DNA from: Perca fluviatilis
Taxonomy: Eukaryota; Chordata; Actinopteri; Perciformes; Percidae
Direction of reading: 5' to 3'
NCBI RefSeq assembly: GCF_010015445.1
Contig: NC_053112.1
Coordinates: forward strand, 33,195,998-33,259,997
Length of the DNA stretch: 64,000 bases
How positions within the stretch are numbered: the first letter of the stretch is position 1; every line of letters starts with the position of its first letter. The notes below the pieces were generated by a model that did not search any database, was not told where the DNA came from, and saw only the letters and a program-made list of their open reading frames with translations. Position numbers and translations under genes: made by a program. Positions 1 to 10,340 of the stretch are shown here, piece by piece.

Positions 1-1080
1 CTCCAAGGTGCTGGAAAGGAGGGTTTGGCCGATAGTTGAAACTCAGATTGAAGAGGAATAATACGGATTCCATCCTGGTCGTGGAACAACGGACCAGCTC
101 TTCACTCTCGCAAGGATCCTGAAGGGAGCCTGGAAGTATGCCCATCCGGTCTAGACTTGTTTTGTGGATCTGGAAAAGGCATACGACCGGGTCCCCCGGG
201 AGATACTGTGGGAGGTGCTGCAGGAGTATGGGGTGAGGGGGTCCAATCTCAGGGCCATCCAATCTCTGTATGACCAAAGGAAGAGCTGTGTCCGGGTTCT
301 CGGGCAGTAAGTCAGAGTCGTTTCAGGTGAGGGTTGGCCTCCACCAGGGCTGCGCTTTGTCACCAATCCTGTTTGTGATATTCATGGACAGGATATCAAA
401 GTGTAGTCGGGGTAGGGAGGGGTTGCAGTTTGGTGGGCCGGGGATCTCATCGCTGCTTTTTGCAGATGATGTGGTCCTGATGGCATCATCGGCCTGTGAC
501 CTTCAGCACTCACTGGATCGGTTTGCAGTCGAGTGTGAAGCGGCTGGGATGAGGATCAGCACCTGTATATCTGAGGCCATGGTTCTTAGCAAGACTCATT
601 CCAGGTAGGGAATGAGTCCTTACCAGAAGTGAAGAAGTTCAAATACCTTGGAGTCTTGTTCGCGAGTAAGGGGACAAAAGCGGGAGATTGGTCAGAGAAT
701 CGGCGCAGCGGGGGCAGTATTACATTCACTTTATCGCACCGTTGTGACGAAAAGAGAGCTGAGCCAGAAGGCAAAGCTCTCTCGAGATCCAGGGCACAAA
801 TGGCCAAAATGGGTTTCCTCAGGAGGGTGGCTGGCTTCTCCCTTAGAGACATAGAGACACTCAGTCATCTGTGAGGAACTCGGAGTAGAGCTGCTGCTCC
901 TTTGCATCGAAAGGAGCCAGTTGAGGTGGTTTGGGCATCTGGTAAGGATGCCCCCTGGGGAAGGAACTTTGGTGGAACGTGTACATTCCAAAGTTGTTTT
1001 AGTCGTGCAACAGAAAGCTCAGATTGGAAAGATAGTCTAGCTAGCTGTCTGGATTTACTCTGCAGAGATCTGAGGAGCAG
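1..1080 (+). mobile_element. Decayed non-LTR retrotransposon fragment (reverse transcriptase part; Rex/RTE-like, clade uncertain)
   Basis: Conceptual translation shows reverse-transcriptase blocks in order: a DLEKAYDRVPRE palm motif near 170-205, GLHQGCALSPILF near 335-370, FADDVVLMAS near 460-490, then KYLGVLF near 640-660. After KAKLS (about 775) the usual segment is deleted and the sequence jumps to GFLRRVAG and SLRD (about 810-850). The frame is broken by stops, for example after VEEE near 60 and in the HPV.TCFVDLEKA stretch near 150, and by shifts near 600. It is therefore dead. The left end is cut by the window. This type is very common in fish genomes and looks like Rex or RTE, but I cannot fix the clade by eye. 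Confidence 0.8.
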
Positions 1081-1233
1081 TTAACCATAGTCGTCATAAA
1101 TCCACCGGAGTTTAGAATGCCAACACAAAGAAAGCGTAAGGTAATGGACACCCGGCCAAAAAAAGGACATCAGGCGAAATTTTTGGCAGCAACGGAGCAA
1201 TCCCGAAAATGGAAAGTCAGGGATATAGACTAC
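1081..1233. other. Spacer between LINE remnant and apela-region duplicate
   Basis: A short AT-balanced stretch holds a small ORF on + from an ATG at 1118. It starts MPTQRKRKVMDT and is basic, and it runs into the start of the duplicated block near 1234. It may be the tail of the LINE or another repeat. I recognise nothing in it. Confidence 0.3.
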
Positions 1234-1623
1234 CGCAGAGCTAATGCCAAGTGACCTGGTTTACCTGCTGCAGGAAAATCCCCTGGTATACCACCAACTG
1301 ACAACCTGCATGAGAAGTAGGGCTGGGTATTGTTATTTCAATACTAGTGCAGATACAATAGCAGAGCACTTGTACCAATACATATTTGATACCTTACTTT
1401 AAAAAATGTAGTTTTCTACAAAACCAATTTTTTTTTAAGCAAAAGGGGCCATATTTCTCAAATGTTGAATGTTGTATAAACACAAGTAGCTGTTCATAAA
1501 CCTTTCCTCAACAAATTAGTCTAAACATTTTTTAAATCAGGAACTATGTGATGAAAGAATAGGTAAACAAATTATACATCTGACAAGTCATTTGATTCCA
1601 GATTATCTTCCAATACTTAAAAA

Positions 1624-1641
1624 AAAAAAAAGTACTGTTTT
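1624..1641. repeat. Target-site duplication, distal to LINE 3' end
   Basis: The 18-bp sequence AAAAAAAAGTACTGTTTT is repeated exactly at 7666-7683 on the other side of the L1-type element. Confidence 0.9.
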
Positions 1642-1885
1642 TTTTTTAACATGGTCTCTTTTATTTTCAAAAATAACAAGCAAACACACTCGAAATAGTC
1701 AAATCAAGTTCCTGTCCATACAAACAACCCAAATAGTTCCCAAGTGCCTCCCACCCACATGTACTGGACCCCGACAACTTTCCATGTATCCAGACATACT
1801 CAGATATGAGTCTGCAGATTCATACAAATATAATTCAAATATCTAAGTAAATAAAAGAAAAAGACATCAATAAATAATAATAAAA

Positions 1886-1889
<4 letters not shown>

Positions 1890-1931
<42 letters not shown>

Positions 1932-1976
1932 TACACATACACACATACACACATACATACACACACACATATACAC
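1890..1976. repeat. (TA)n/(CA)n microsatellite in LINE 3' region
   Basis: About 36 bases of alternating AT pass into interrupted CA/TA repeats. It lies within the 3' untranslated part of the minus-strand L1-type element. Confidence 0.9.
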
Positions 1977-2004
1977 AAAAAAAAAGTATGCAAACACAAT
2001 TGGG

Positions 2005-5000
2005 TTACATAGATATGCTAGTAGCTGCCACACCTTCTACAAAGGAAATAAAAGGCTGCCAAATTATATAGAATTTTCTAGTGGACCCTCTTACAGTGTA
2101 TCTAATTTTTTCTAAGTGAACATAACTCATAACCTCCCTGATCCATTGGCCATATGTTGGGGGGCGTACATCTTTCCATTTAAACAGGATAAGCCTCCTA
2201 GCCAACAAAGAGCAGAAGGCCATCATGTTTAGGTGGCGCCCAGAAAGGGTGGCATCTATCGGAGCCACACCAAACAATGAAATCAACGGAGATGGGTGTA
2301 CTGTTGTTCCACATATTTCGGAGAATGCCTCAAAGATGGACTGCCAGAAATTATGCAGCTTAGGGCACAACCAAAACATGTGTAGTAGTGTGGCAGGAGC
2401 CTGTCTGCACCGATCACACGTAGGATCAATACCCGTCTTAATTTTAGACAATCTATCCTTGGTCCAATGAAGACGGTGCACTATTTTAAACTGAACCACA
2501 GCATGTCTGAGGCATATAGAGGAAGAGTAGATACGGTGTACAATTTTGTGCCAGATTTCTTCTGAAATCGCTTCTTCTAGATCTGACTCCCATTTAATTT
2601 TAAGGCAATCAAGACTATTCATGTTATACGTATTGAGTAATGTATAAATTCTGCCTATTACTTGTTTTATGTTAACTTCACATTTTAAAATTGTTTCAAG
2701 CAGAGATTCAGAAGGGCTCAGTGGGAAACAGTCAGAGTTAGAGGCCACAAAACCTCTAAGCTGCAGATACCTGAAGAAATGCGATTTATGAAGACCATAC
2801 TTCTGTTGCAATTGTACAAAACTGGCAAATCTATTCCCAATGTAGAGGTCAGATAATGTACCTATCCCATTTCTTGCCCAGACATTAAAAGCTTCATCCA
2901 TCATTGATGGGACAAACATATGGTTCTTTATCAACGGTGCAACAAGTGAAAGATCAGTGAGATTAAAGGTTCTTCTAAACTGGTTCCATGTTTTAATTGA
3001 ATGGATAACAACTGGATTAGTGGTGAAGGCTGAGATTGGCTGTTTGAAAGGTAATTTGGAACATAATAAAGCTGCTGGGGAGGTTGATCCAATGGATGAC
3101 CTCTCTAACACCATCCAATCAGTACTATTGACATCCGTAAAATTTCTCAACCAATACAGTAGTACTCTTATATTAGCAGCCCAATAGTAATACATAAAAT
3201 TTGGAAGTGCCATACCTCCCATTGTAATATATTTTTATTAATCCTGGGCTGCCTTTTATGCCATATAAAGGATGTAATCTGACTGTTTAAGCCAGAAAAA
3301 AAAGATTTTGTTAGATAGAGAGGTAGACATTGAAACAAATATAAGAACTTAGGAAGAATATTCATCTTAATCGTGTTGATCCTCCCTCCTAAGGAGAGAG
3401 GCAGAGGGTCCCACCGCTCAAGGTCTTGTTTAAGTCTACTTAAGAGAGGATGATAATTAGCCTTAAAAAGATCCTTGTGGCTACGTGTGACCCATATACC
3501 TAGATATTTAATTTTTTTAGGACTAAATTTAAAAGGGGTTAACCCAAAATATGATCTGTCTACAGAAGAAATAGGCATAAGTTCACTTTTCTGAAAGTTA
3601 ACTTTATAACCAGATAATTTTCCGAACTTTGTGAGTAGACTCAATAGTTCAGGAAGACTGGAGAGGGGGTCCGATATGTACAATAACATGTCATCTGCAT
3701 AAAGTGACACTTTATGCTCTGAACCCGCCCGGTGTATCCCCTTGATGGTGGGGCACTGCTTCAGGGCTAATGCGAGTGGCTCAAGTGCAACGGCAAATAA
3801 AAGTGGTGAAAGAGGACACCCCTGCCTCGTGCCCCGCTTCAGCTCAAAGTAGGTGGATAAGTTATTATTGGTGCGTAGTGCAGCCACTGGGAGCGTATAG
3901 GAGTCTAATCCAGGAGATGAATATTGGGGCCAAAATGAAACGCTTCTAAAGTCTTGAAAATATAGTCCCACTCCACCCCTGAGTCAAACGCTTTTTCAGC
4001 GTCGAGGGATAACATCACTTCAGTGTTGCCAGGATCGTGCGGAGTGGGATAATATAGAATATTAAATAGACGCCTAATATTGAAAAAGGAATAACGATTC
4101 TTTATAAATCCTGTCTGATCAGACGAAATAATAGAGGAGATAATGTTTTCAAGACGACGCGCCAGAATCTTAGCAAGAATCTTTGCATCTGTATTCAGCA
4201 ACGAAATAGGGCGGTATGAACCGCAATTGAGGGGATTTTTATCCTTTTTAAGTAATAGAGAGATTACTGCTTGACGCGTGGTTGGGGGCAAAAAGTTGGT
4301 GGCTAAAGATTCTTCAAATACTAACAATAACAAAGGAGATAACTGGTCAGAAAACTTTTTGAAAAATTCTGTTGAGAAGCCATCTGGACCAGGAGATTTG
4401 CCACTTTGCATGGCATCGATTGCTGACACTATCTCCTTAATTGAGAAATCCCTTTCCAGTTCAGTTGAGAATTCTACACTTACAGAGGGCATCTTCAGGG
4501 AACTGAAAAAGCCCTCAAGGAGAGCAGGATTATTGGGCCCATCTGAAGTATATAATAATTGGTAGAATTTTCTGAAACAGGAGTTTATCTTCTCATTATC
4601 GGTGCATTTTAAACCACATTCATCATTAATTTCAGGAATTGTTTGGTTAGCAGTTCTTTGGCGCAACTGGTGAGCAAGTGCTCGGCCGGACTTTTCCCCA
4701 TGCTCATAATGACCACATCTTGATTTGGAGATAAGGTATTCAGCATGTCGGGTGGAGAGGAGATCAAACTCTGTCTGCAATGATAAGCGTTTCTTAATTA
4801 CATCTGCTGAAGGGGAATAACTGTGTAGCCTGTCTAGCTCCAATATCTCATCTGCTAGTTTTTTAATACGTTCAGTGTTGACCCTTCTTTTATTTGCACA
4901 GTATGAAATAATTTGACCCCTTAAATATGCCTTGAGCGACTCCCAAACAGTAGATGATGACATCCCTGGGGTTTGGTTAATGTCGAGAAACATCCTAATT

Positions 5001-5836
5001 TCAGATGATATGAATTTAGTAAACTCATCGTCTGACAGAAGCAGAGGATTAAACCGCCATGCACGATATGTAGATTGTGTATTAGGAATGTACATTTTCA
5101 TGATTAAGGGACCATGATCCGAGATGACCATAGCCCCGTAATCACATTCTTTCGTGAGATGCAGAATTCTTTTATCCAGGAGAAAGTAATCAATACGTGA
5201 ATACGTTTTATGCACCGGGGAAAAGTACGAGTACGCCCTAGAGTTGGGATTACGAAACCGCCACACATCCGCTACACCATAGGTCTTAAGGAAGAGCTGA
5301 ATAGTGTGAGCTGACTTCGACAGGGATGCCCTCTTAGAAATACTCCTATCTAAAAGAGGAGAAAGTACACAGTTAATGTCACCGCCAAGTATTAGATGAT
5401 GAGATGACAGGTCTGGTAAATGAGAAAAAAATTGGCAAAGAATGTAGAGTCATCCCAGTTTGGGGCATAAATACAGGCTAAAATAACTGGGAGCGAGTAT
5501 AATTTTCCCACCACAATGACAAATCGCCCTGCGGAGTCAGATTGCACGCGAGATGCTGTGAACTGTAAATTTTTACTTATCATAATAGCAACACCCCTAG
5601 TCTTTGAGCAGAAATTTGATTGATACACCTGGCCAGCCCATCCCCTAACCAAACGAGAACTATCACAAGCACGTATATGGGTCTCTTGTAAGAATGCAAT
5701 ATCTGCACTGAGCTGTTTTAAGTGCGAAAATACTTTTTTAAATTTTACTGGATGATTAAGTGATTTAACATTCCAGCTTATGAAGTTAGTAGGGCAACCA
5801 TCATGACCTCTTGTGTTATTTATATTGGCCATATTG
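2005..5836 (-). pseudogene. L1-type ORF2 (endonuclease-reverse transcriptase), frameshifted
   Basis: The likely start is the Met near 5833. The order is APE endonuclease (NFISWNVKSLNHP; IAFLQETHI), then its C-terminal part (SRIDYFLLDKRIL, about 5190), fingers (GFIKNRYSF), palm (LSLDAEKAFD), RGTRQGCPLSPLLF, catalytic SLYADDMLLYIS near 3690, then a C-terminal cysteine motif CDRCRQAPATLLHMFWLC near 2400. The reading frame is broken at about 5400 (inside the endonuclease), between 3905 and 3971 (after the palm Asp motif) and near 3200. Each piece stays open for hundreds of codons, which implies only a few recent indels. It would not make a working protein as read. Assembly error at one of the sites cannot be excluded. 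Confidence 0.88.
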
Positions 5837-6584
5837 TATATACAAGGAGGCGGGAACCACATATGAAACCCAAAGACACAAAAACATAAAAAACAAACGT
5901 ACACAAAAATAAAATAAAAGTCTGGCAAAGTAGCATCATTTCGTAGATAGGTCCAGTAGTCCCCCCTCCCCCCTCCCCTCCCTATCACCCAAATGAACAA
6001 GGTGATCACAACAACCCTCAGAAAAAAATCCACACATTAAGTGCTTGTGGTTGGGAACGCTAAAGCTAAGCACTCGGGCTCCCGTCCAGCCTCCAAAAAA
6101 AGAAAGAAAATAAGGATAGTAAAGTGTAAAGTAAAACAAGTCAGTACAAAGCTCAGTAAGCTTATATAGCCTTCAAAATACATTGATCGTGCTGCGTATC
6201 AAGGCAATACTGTATTAACTTCCTTAAATAGCATTACATCTGGTGCACTGACTCCGCACAGATAGCCATCTATGACTGACACAGTTAGCCCAAAATAATA
6301 AACAGAAGCTGAAACCGCATGTCTTTCATTTTAGCTCGGGCTACAAGAACAAACCAGTACACCAGTAGCAACACTAAACTGAACCAAAAAGAAAATAGTA
6401 TGTCGGTCTGTGAGCACATGGATCAAGTTGGTCAACATTACCAGTAAGAAAGTGGGACATTATACAGAAAGTGCAAACATAGTGTTGTAAATTGGTACCT
6501 GATGACATCTGGCACAGCAATATAGCTACACAAGTTTACCGAACGACAGAGGTATTTTATGCTCAGTTGAAAAGATCAGTCTCA

Positions 6585-7514
6585 TCATTCTGCGGCCTCC
6601 GTGGATGGGAGAATATTCTTCTTGACATAGGTCATAGCTTTATCCGGGTCGGTAAACTCCCTGTCCTCCCCTCCGTACGTGACCCGAAAACGCGCTGGAA
6701 ATAAAATCCCGTACCGGACTCCCTGTCGGTCGCGAAGCATCTTCCTCACCTCTGTGAATGCAGCCCGAGCTTTAGCCACAGTTGCCGTGTAGTCTGGGAA
6801 AATAGTAATTGATTCCCCGTTGAAACGGAGCGGACCTCGAGTGCGAGCACGTTGTAGTATCTGGACACAATCTTGGTAATAATGAAGCTTAGCAACGACG
6901 GTCGCGAGGTTTGCCGCGCCGCCTTTTGGCCCTGAGCTCCGGTGCCGGCGGTCGATTAACGGCTCTTTATCCAACTGTAATACTTCAGATAGCAACTTTG
7001 ATACAGAGGTTGTAGTGCTGGAGTCGGAGTTCCGGTACTCAATGATTCTTATGTTACATCTCCTCATCCTCCCTTCCATATCCTCACACTTCGTTTTGAG
7101 TTCCGCCATTTCTACCTTCATCTCGCTCACAGAATTTTGTAAAGTAGCCACTTCGTCTGACCAAGCTGATAGCCCCCCCTCTACCTCCTTGATGTTAATT
7201 TTCACCTGGTCGATCTCGGACTTCAGCGCCGCGGTATTATTTATTATCTCCGTTTTCACCGCCTTCAGCTCATTCTTGAGCATTTCGAAGTCATCAGAGA
7301 GGGCATTTTTCAGCTCTAACTTTATCACCGTTGAGATGTCTGCTTTCAGAGAGAGAAGGATTTCTGACTTCAATACTTCTACGTCCATCTCTCCCGGCGC
7401 AGGTGAGGGCGGAGTCGCTTTGGCCGGGCTCTTGTCAGTACTCCGGTTCGAGGAGGTGTTGGGCCTTGTTTTGGGGGTTCCAGTATACTGAAATTTCTTC
7501 AGCCTCGTGTCCAT
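6585..7514 (-). CDS. L1-type ORF1 protein (RNA-binding chaperone), 309 aa, intact
   Basis: This ORF is open end to end and starts MDTRLKKFQYTGTPKTR at 7514. Residues 1-45 are basic and Ser/Pro-rich. About 50-150 is a long heptad-rich region (for example LKNELKAVKTEIINNTAAL), as in the trimerising coiled coil of L1 ORF1p. An RRM-like part follows (RRCNIRIIEY, about 150-160), then a C-terminal domain with RGPLRFNGESITIFPDY (about 228-245) and FPARFRVTYGGEDREF (about 273-288), matching the L1 'transposase 22' family layout. In the family this protein coats LINE RNA and acts as a nucleic-acid chaperone. The lack of stops or frameshifts contrasts with the broken ORF2 downstream. Confidence 0.9.
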   Translation of the reverse strand: MDTRLKKFQYTGTPKTRPNTSSNRSTDKSPAKATPPSPAPGEMDVEVLKSEILLSLKADISTVIKLELKNALSDDFEMLKNELKAVKTEIINNTAALKSEIDQVKINIKEVEGGLSAWSDEVATLQNSVSEMKVEMAELKTKCEDMEGRMRRCNIRIIEYRNSDSSTTTSVSKLLSEVLQLDKEPLIDRRHRSSGPKGGAANLATVVAKLHYYQDCVQILQRARTRGPLRFNGESITIFPDYTATVAKARAAFTEVRKMLRDRQGVRYGILFPARFRVTYGGEDREFTDPDKAMTYVKKNILPSTEAAE

Positions 7515-7665
7515 CAGGGCCCCATATGACTTTGTTCCACTATCCGATGGAGTTAAGTAACAGTTTACTGTTTCACGAAAGGAGATACACCTTACGTTTT
7601 CGGTTAAAATAGAGGTTTAACGGGAGCTCGCGTCAAACACAGCCTCACTCCATTGCGGCCAAGCC

Positions 7666-7683
7666 AAAAAAAAGTACTGTTTT
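7666..7683. repeat. Target-site duplication, LINE 5' side
   Basis: Exact partner of the 18-bp repeat at 1624-1641. It marks the 5' boundary of the minus-strand L1-type element. Confidence 0.9.
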
Positions 7684-8366
7684 GAACACATTTTAGCCAA
7701 TACTAAAAGAAATCCTCCCAATGCTCATCATCACACATGGAAATTGATTGCCCATTATCGAATCTGATCAAGCATTCAATGTCCTATTAGTATTGAGCGG
7801 TTTCGATAATCAGTGTTACAGACATATTTTGTTCTGTACCAAAAACATTTTTGAGGTTAAACACATTAACACTAATGAAAAGATGCTAACAAAGTAAAGT
7901 TTTTAAGTCACCAACCATTTTGGAAAGCCATAGAGAAAGAGTCATTACATTCGACACTTCCCTACAAAACAGAATTGCCAAAAAAAAAAATACAATTTTA
8001 TCAACTCAAGTACACAAACTCCTCCTCACCTCAACTCATGCAGACAGACAGAGACACCGACAGTAGACGATCCCAGACACACTTCTTTGAGTATCATTCA
8101 ATCAGGACCCCAGCCACGAAATGCTTGCTGCAAACACCCTGCTACCACCATCCCACCACCACCACAACCTTAATCTTTGCTCTTGTGTTATAACACATTA
8201 ATCAACATTGCTTCTTTAAATATTTCAATCAACCATAGTTGCACACACATCCGTGCATACACAACTTGTATGGAGAGCGTGTGTTCAAGGGGCAGTTGGA
8301 GGGTAAGGCGGGGGCTTCCTGTCATTTGAATTACACTCTACATGTGGGGTCAAATATGTGCAATGC
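7684..8366. repeat. Apela upstream duplicate A, middle part
   Basis: This continues the duplicated block after the LINE insertion and matches about 19750-20352 with scattered indels. It contains no gene. Both copies include AT-rich sequence of a dispersed 'TAGGGCTGGGTAT' family near their left ends and the same CACCCTGC-type run near 8140/20020. Confidence 0.75.
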
Positions 8367-8815
8367 TTAAAGGAGAAATCCGGCCAATTTTTACCTGAAT
8401 CTCGACTGTAGTGGTTATGACCATATCAGTGACTATGTAACTACATGGAAATGGTCCAAATGATATCTGTGGCTTGTACAGTAATAGCGTTACTGAAGGC
8501 TAGCTCTAGCCTCGCCGGTGATAGTTTAGGTACTTGTATTTTCTCATTCTGTTGCCACAATTTGGAAAGGCACAAACGCGAACCATTTCTTTCCCACAGT
8601 AGATCAACACACGTTATTCTTACTCCAAGCTTCTTCCCTTGTGAACACCTCTGTTCTTCAGTCTTCACACACTACGCTCCGATCTGCACACTACTGTTTA
8701 CCATTTCCTGCAACAACTTAATTCCCACGGGACTTCAGCACGAAACTAGAGCTTCAGTAAGTCTTCAGTAACGCTATTACTACAGGTAAAAATCGTCCGG
8801 ATTTCTCCTCCTTTT
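8367..8815. mobile_element. Small non-autonomous DNA transposon with terminal inverted repeats
   Basis: The left end reads GGAGAAATCCGGCCAATTTT and the right end reads ATCGTCCGGATTTCTCC, so about 26 bases of imperfect terminal inverted repeat bracket about 445 bases. The left end abuts TTAA (8367-8370), as in TTAA-target elements (Kolobok or piggyBac-like), although the right flank does not show a clean TTAA. The insertion is absent from the duplicate locus (20352/20353), which gives an empty-site comparison. No transposase ORF is present. Confidence 0.75.
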
Positions 8816-8913
8816 CGTTGTGTATGTGTTTGTGTGTGTGTCAGGGGTTGAGGAGGGGGCGACTGTGGGAGCTACACCCCTTCCCATTACCCCCCCTTCC
8901 TTTAAAAAGGCTG

Positions 8914-8920
8914 TATAAAG
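8914..8920 (+). promoter_or_regulatory. TATA box of the duplicated apela promoter
   Basis: TATAAAG sits in GGCTGTATAAAGGAGG, the same context as the TATA box at 20461 in the intact locus. It lies about 300 bases upstream of the duplicated exon-1 ATG. Confidence 0.65.
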
Positions 8921-9218
8921 GAGGTGGGGGAAGAAGCACCTTTGTCACTTTGCCCTTAGACATAGAGACAATCACACTCACTGGACACACAAACACTTCA
9001 TAGACATAGACATTCCTCAGGGACATACTTATTGTCCTGACAGAAGAGATCCTTCGGGGTACTGGACCCTCCCGTGGTGGGCCTTCTGGACTGAAACAGA
9101 GCAGGAGATAGATTACCACATTGAGCATCATCAGTGCAGCTCAAAGCCAGAAGGGCTCTCCAGACTTTTGGAAAATTATCAGTAACTAACCTCTTCAGAA
9201 GCTAACTGCTGCCCAGCC

Positions 9219-9377
9219 ATGAGGGTTTTCAACCTGCTCTACCTGATCCTGCTGCTCGTAGCCATTGTAGCATCATTCTCCTCCGCACCAGTCTCCTCCG
9301 GCAGACCAAAACTTTTCCCATTCAGATGTCACGGTTGGTTGGGCAGGTGTCTGTTAGAATGGTTTATTAGCACTTAA
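9219..9377 (+). pseudogene. apela-like: Truncated apela copy: exon 1 without splice donor, read-through 52-aa ORF
   Basis: The ATG at 9219 starts a signal peptide almost identical to apela (MRVFNLLYL, then ILLLVAIVAS). Relative to the intact copy, 13 bases (GGTAAGCATCCCA) are missing after GGCAGACCA. This removes the splice donor, and a CCA microhomology flanks the deletion. The frame continues into former intron sequence (KLFPFRCHGWLGRC ...) and stops at 9375-9377. No second exon with the receptor-binding CMPLHSRVPFP end was found in 9383-12948, so this cannot encode the normal ligand. It could still be transcribed from the copied TATA promoter and give a short secreted peptide; that is inference. 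Confidence 0.88.
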
Positions 9378-9383
9378 AACCAA

Positions 9384-10332
9384 CAGCCATGAACAAACCA
9401 CATACAATCTATGAGGTATACAATAAGTCAGGTATAGAATAACAAATATACTGTATTTAAAAATCAGTTAAAGGTTCACTTAGAAGCTTTTTACTGTATT
9501 TCACCAGAGAAAATGAGTTCAAAGCTTCAGAGGGCAACAGCGGTCCCTTTCTTCCTGTTCAGTGCCTTATAAGGACATGTCAGCCAAAGACTTGTGTGAG
9601 TGTGTGTGTGTAAGAGTGCGTGTGTGTAAGAGTGCGTTATCAGTTACCAGAACAAAGTCTAAATAGTGACCGCTGAACATGTGTGTACATTATTATAGGA
9701 TCCAGTGTTGCTCGATTCAGGATGAGGCACAAAGGAGTGGCCTAGATGTTACACTGTAAAAGAAAAAGTCAATAAACAAACGCCTGCTTCAACAAACTGT
9801 TCAAAGACAGTATCTCGCGCCTGCTTTCTTTGCTCTTTGAAAGTGTGTGTATATGAAGACACACAGAAGTGCGTTTATTTTGATCTTTAGATCTGAAAAA
9901 ACCTGCTGTTATACTTCCTACAGGTAAGTCCCAAAACCCTGTACCTACCTTTTCTTGTTTAATTTCGCTGTTGGATTTACTAAACAGGAAATATGCCTCA
10001 AACAAAGGTCATCTCTGACTGAGGTCCACAGCTACAGAAAATCCAGGTCAGAATCAAAATGTGGGCTGGAAGGATTAGAGTGAGATCTCAAATTCTGCAG
10101 GAATGAGGCGTCTTGTCGGGGATCAAAGGGTGGAGCTTGTGTGAATGAGCAGATCTACAGCAGCAAGAAAAATGTGTGAATCTCAGGCCATAAGATTCAT
10201 TCATTATATAAAACCGCATGGTTCAACGTAATGATACCTGCTAATGTATTCATGAATGCCTCTTTACAATTTCACTGAAGCTCCTGACCTTTTACTGCAG
10301 TTCTTTCATTGGATGTGTTCATGAGAATATGT
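9384..10332. other. Intergenic stretch without recognised gene
   Basis: It lies right of the apela duplicate. It contains short TG-rich runs near 9597-9640 and otherwise unique-looking AT-rich sequence. I see no exon with convincing coding and splice features. Confidence 0.5.
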
Positions 10333-10340
10333 GTGTTTAT

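Larger units (their letters stand above)
1642..7665 (-). mobile_element. Near full-length L1/Tx1-type LINE, about 6.0 kb, with 18-bp target-site duplication
   Basis: The element reads on the minus strand: a short 5' leader (about 7515-7665), ORF1 (6585-7514), a spacer, ORF2 (about 5836-2005, frameshifted), then a 3' region with a (TA)n(CA)n tract (1890-1976) and an A tail at 1642-1650 (T on +). An 18-bp direct repeat, AAAAAAAAGTACTGTTTT, flanks it at 1624-1641 and 7666-7683, as expected for target-primed reverse transcription. The structure of ORF1 coiled coil plus ORF2 with APE-type endonuclease and reverse transcriptase is that of the L1 group, including the fish Tx1-like branch. The intact ORF1 and clean target duplication suggest a young insertion. 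Confidence 0.93.
1234..9383 (+). repeat. Segmental duplicate A of the apela 5' region (interrupted by two transposons)
   Basis: Sequence from 1234 matches sequence from 19358 nearly base for base, starting at CGCAGAGCTAATGCCAAGTG. Homology runs 1234-1623, is broken by the L1-type element at 1642-7665 with its target-site repeats, resumes at about 7684-8366, is broken again by a small element at 8367-8815, and continues to about 9383 (copy B end about 20940). The last 330 bases, including apela exon 1, differ at only about a dozen positions by eye. Neither transposon is in copy B, so both landed after the duplication. The copy contains the TATA box and exon 1 of apela but no exon 2 or 3. Confidence 0.9.
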
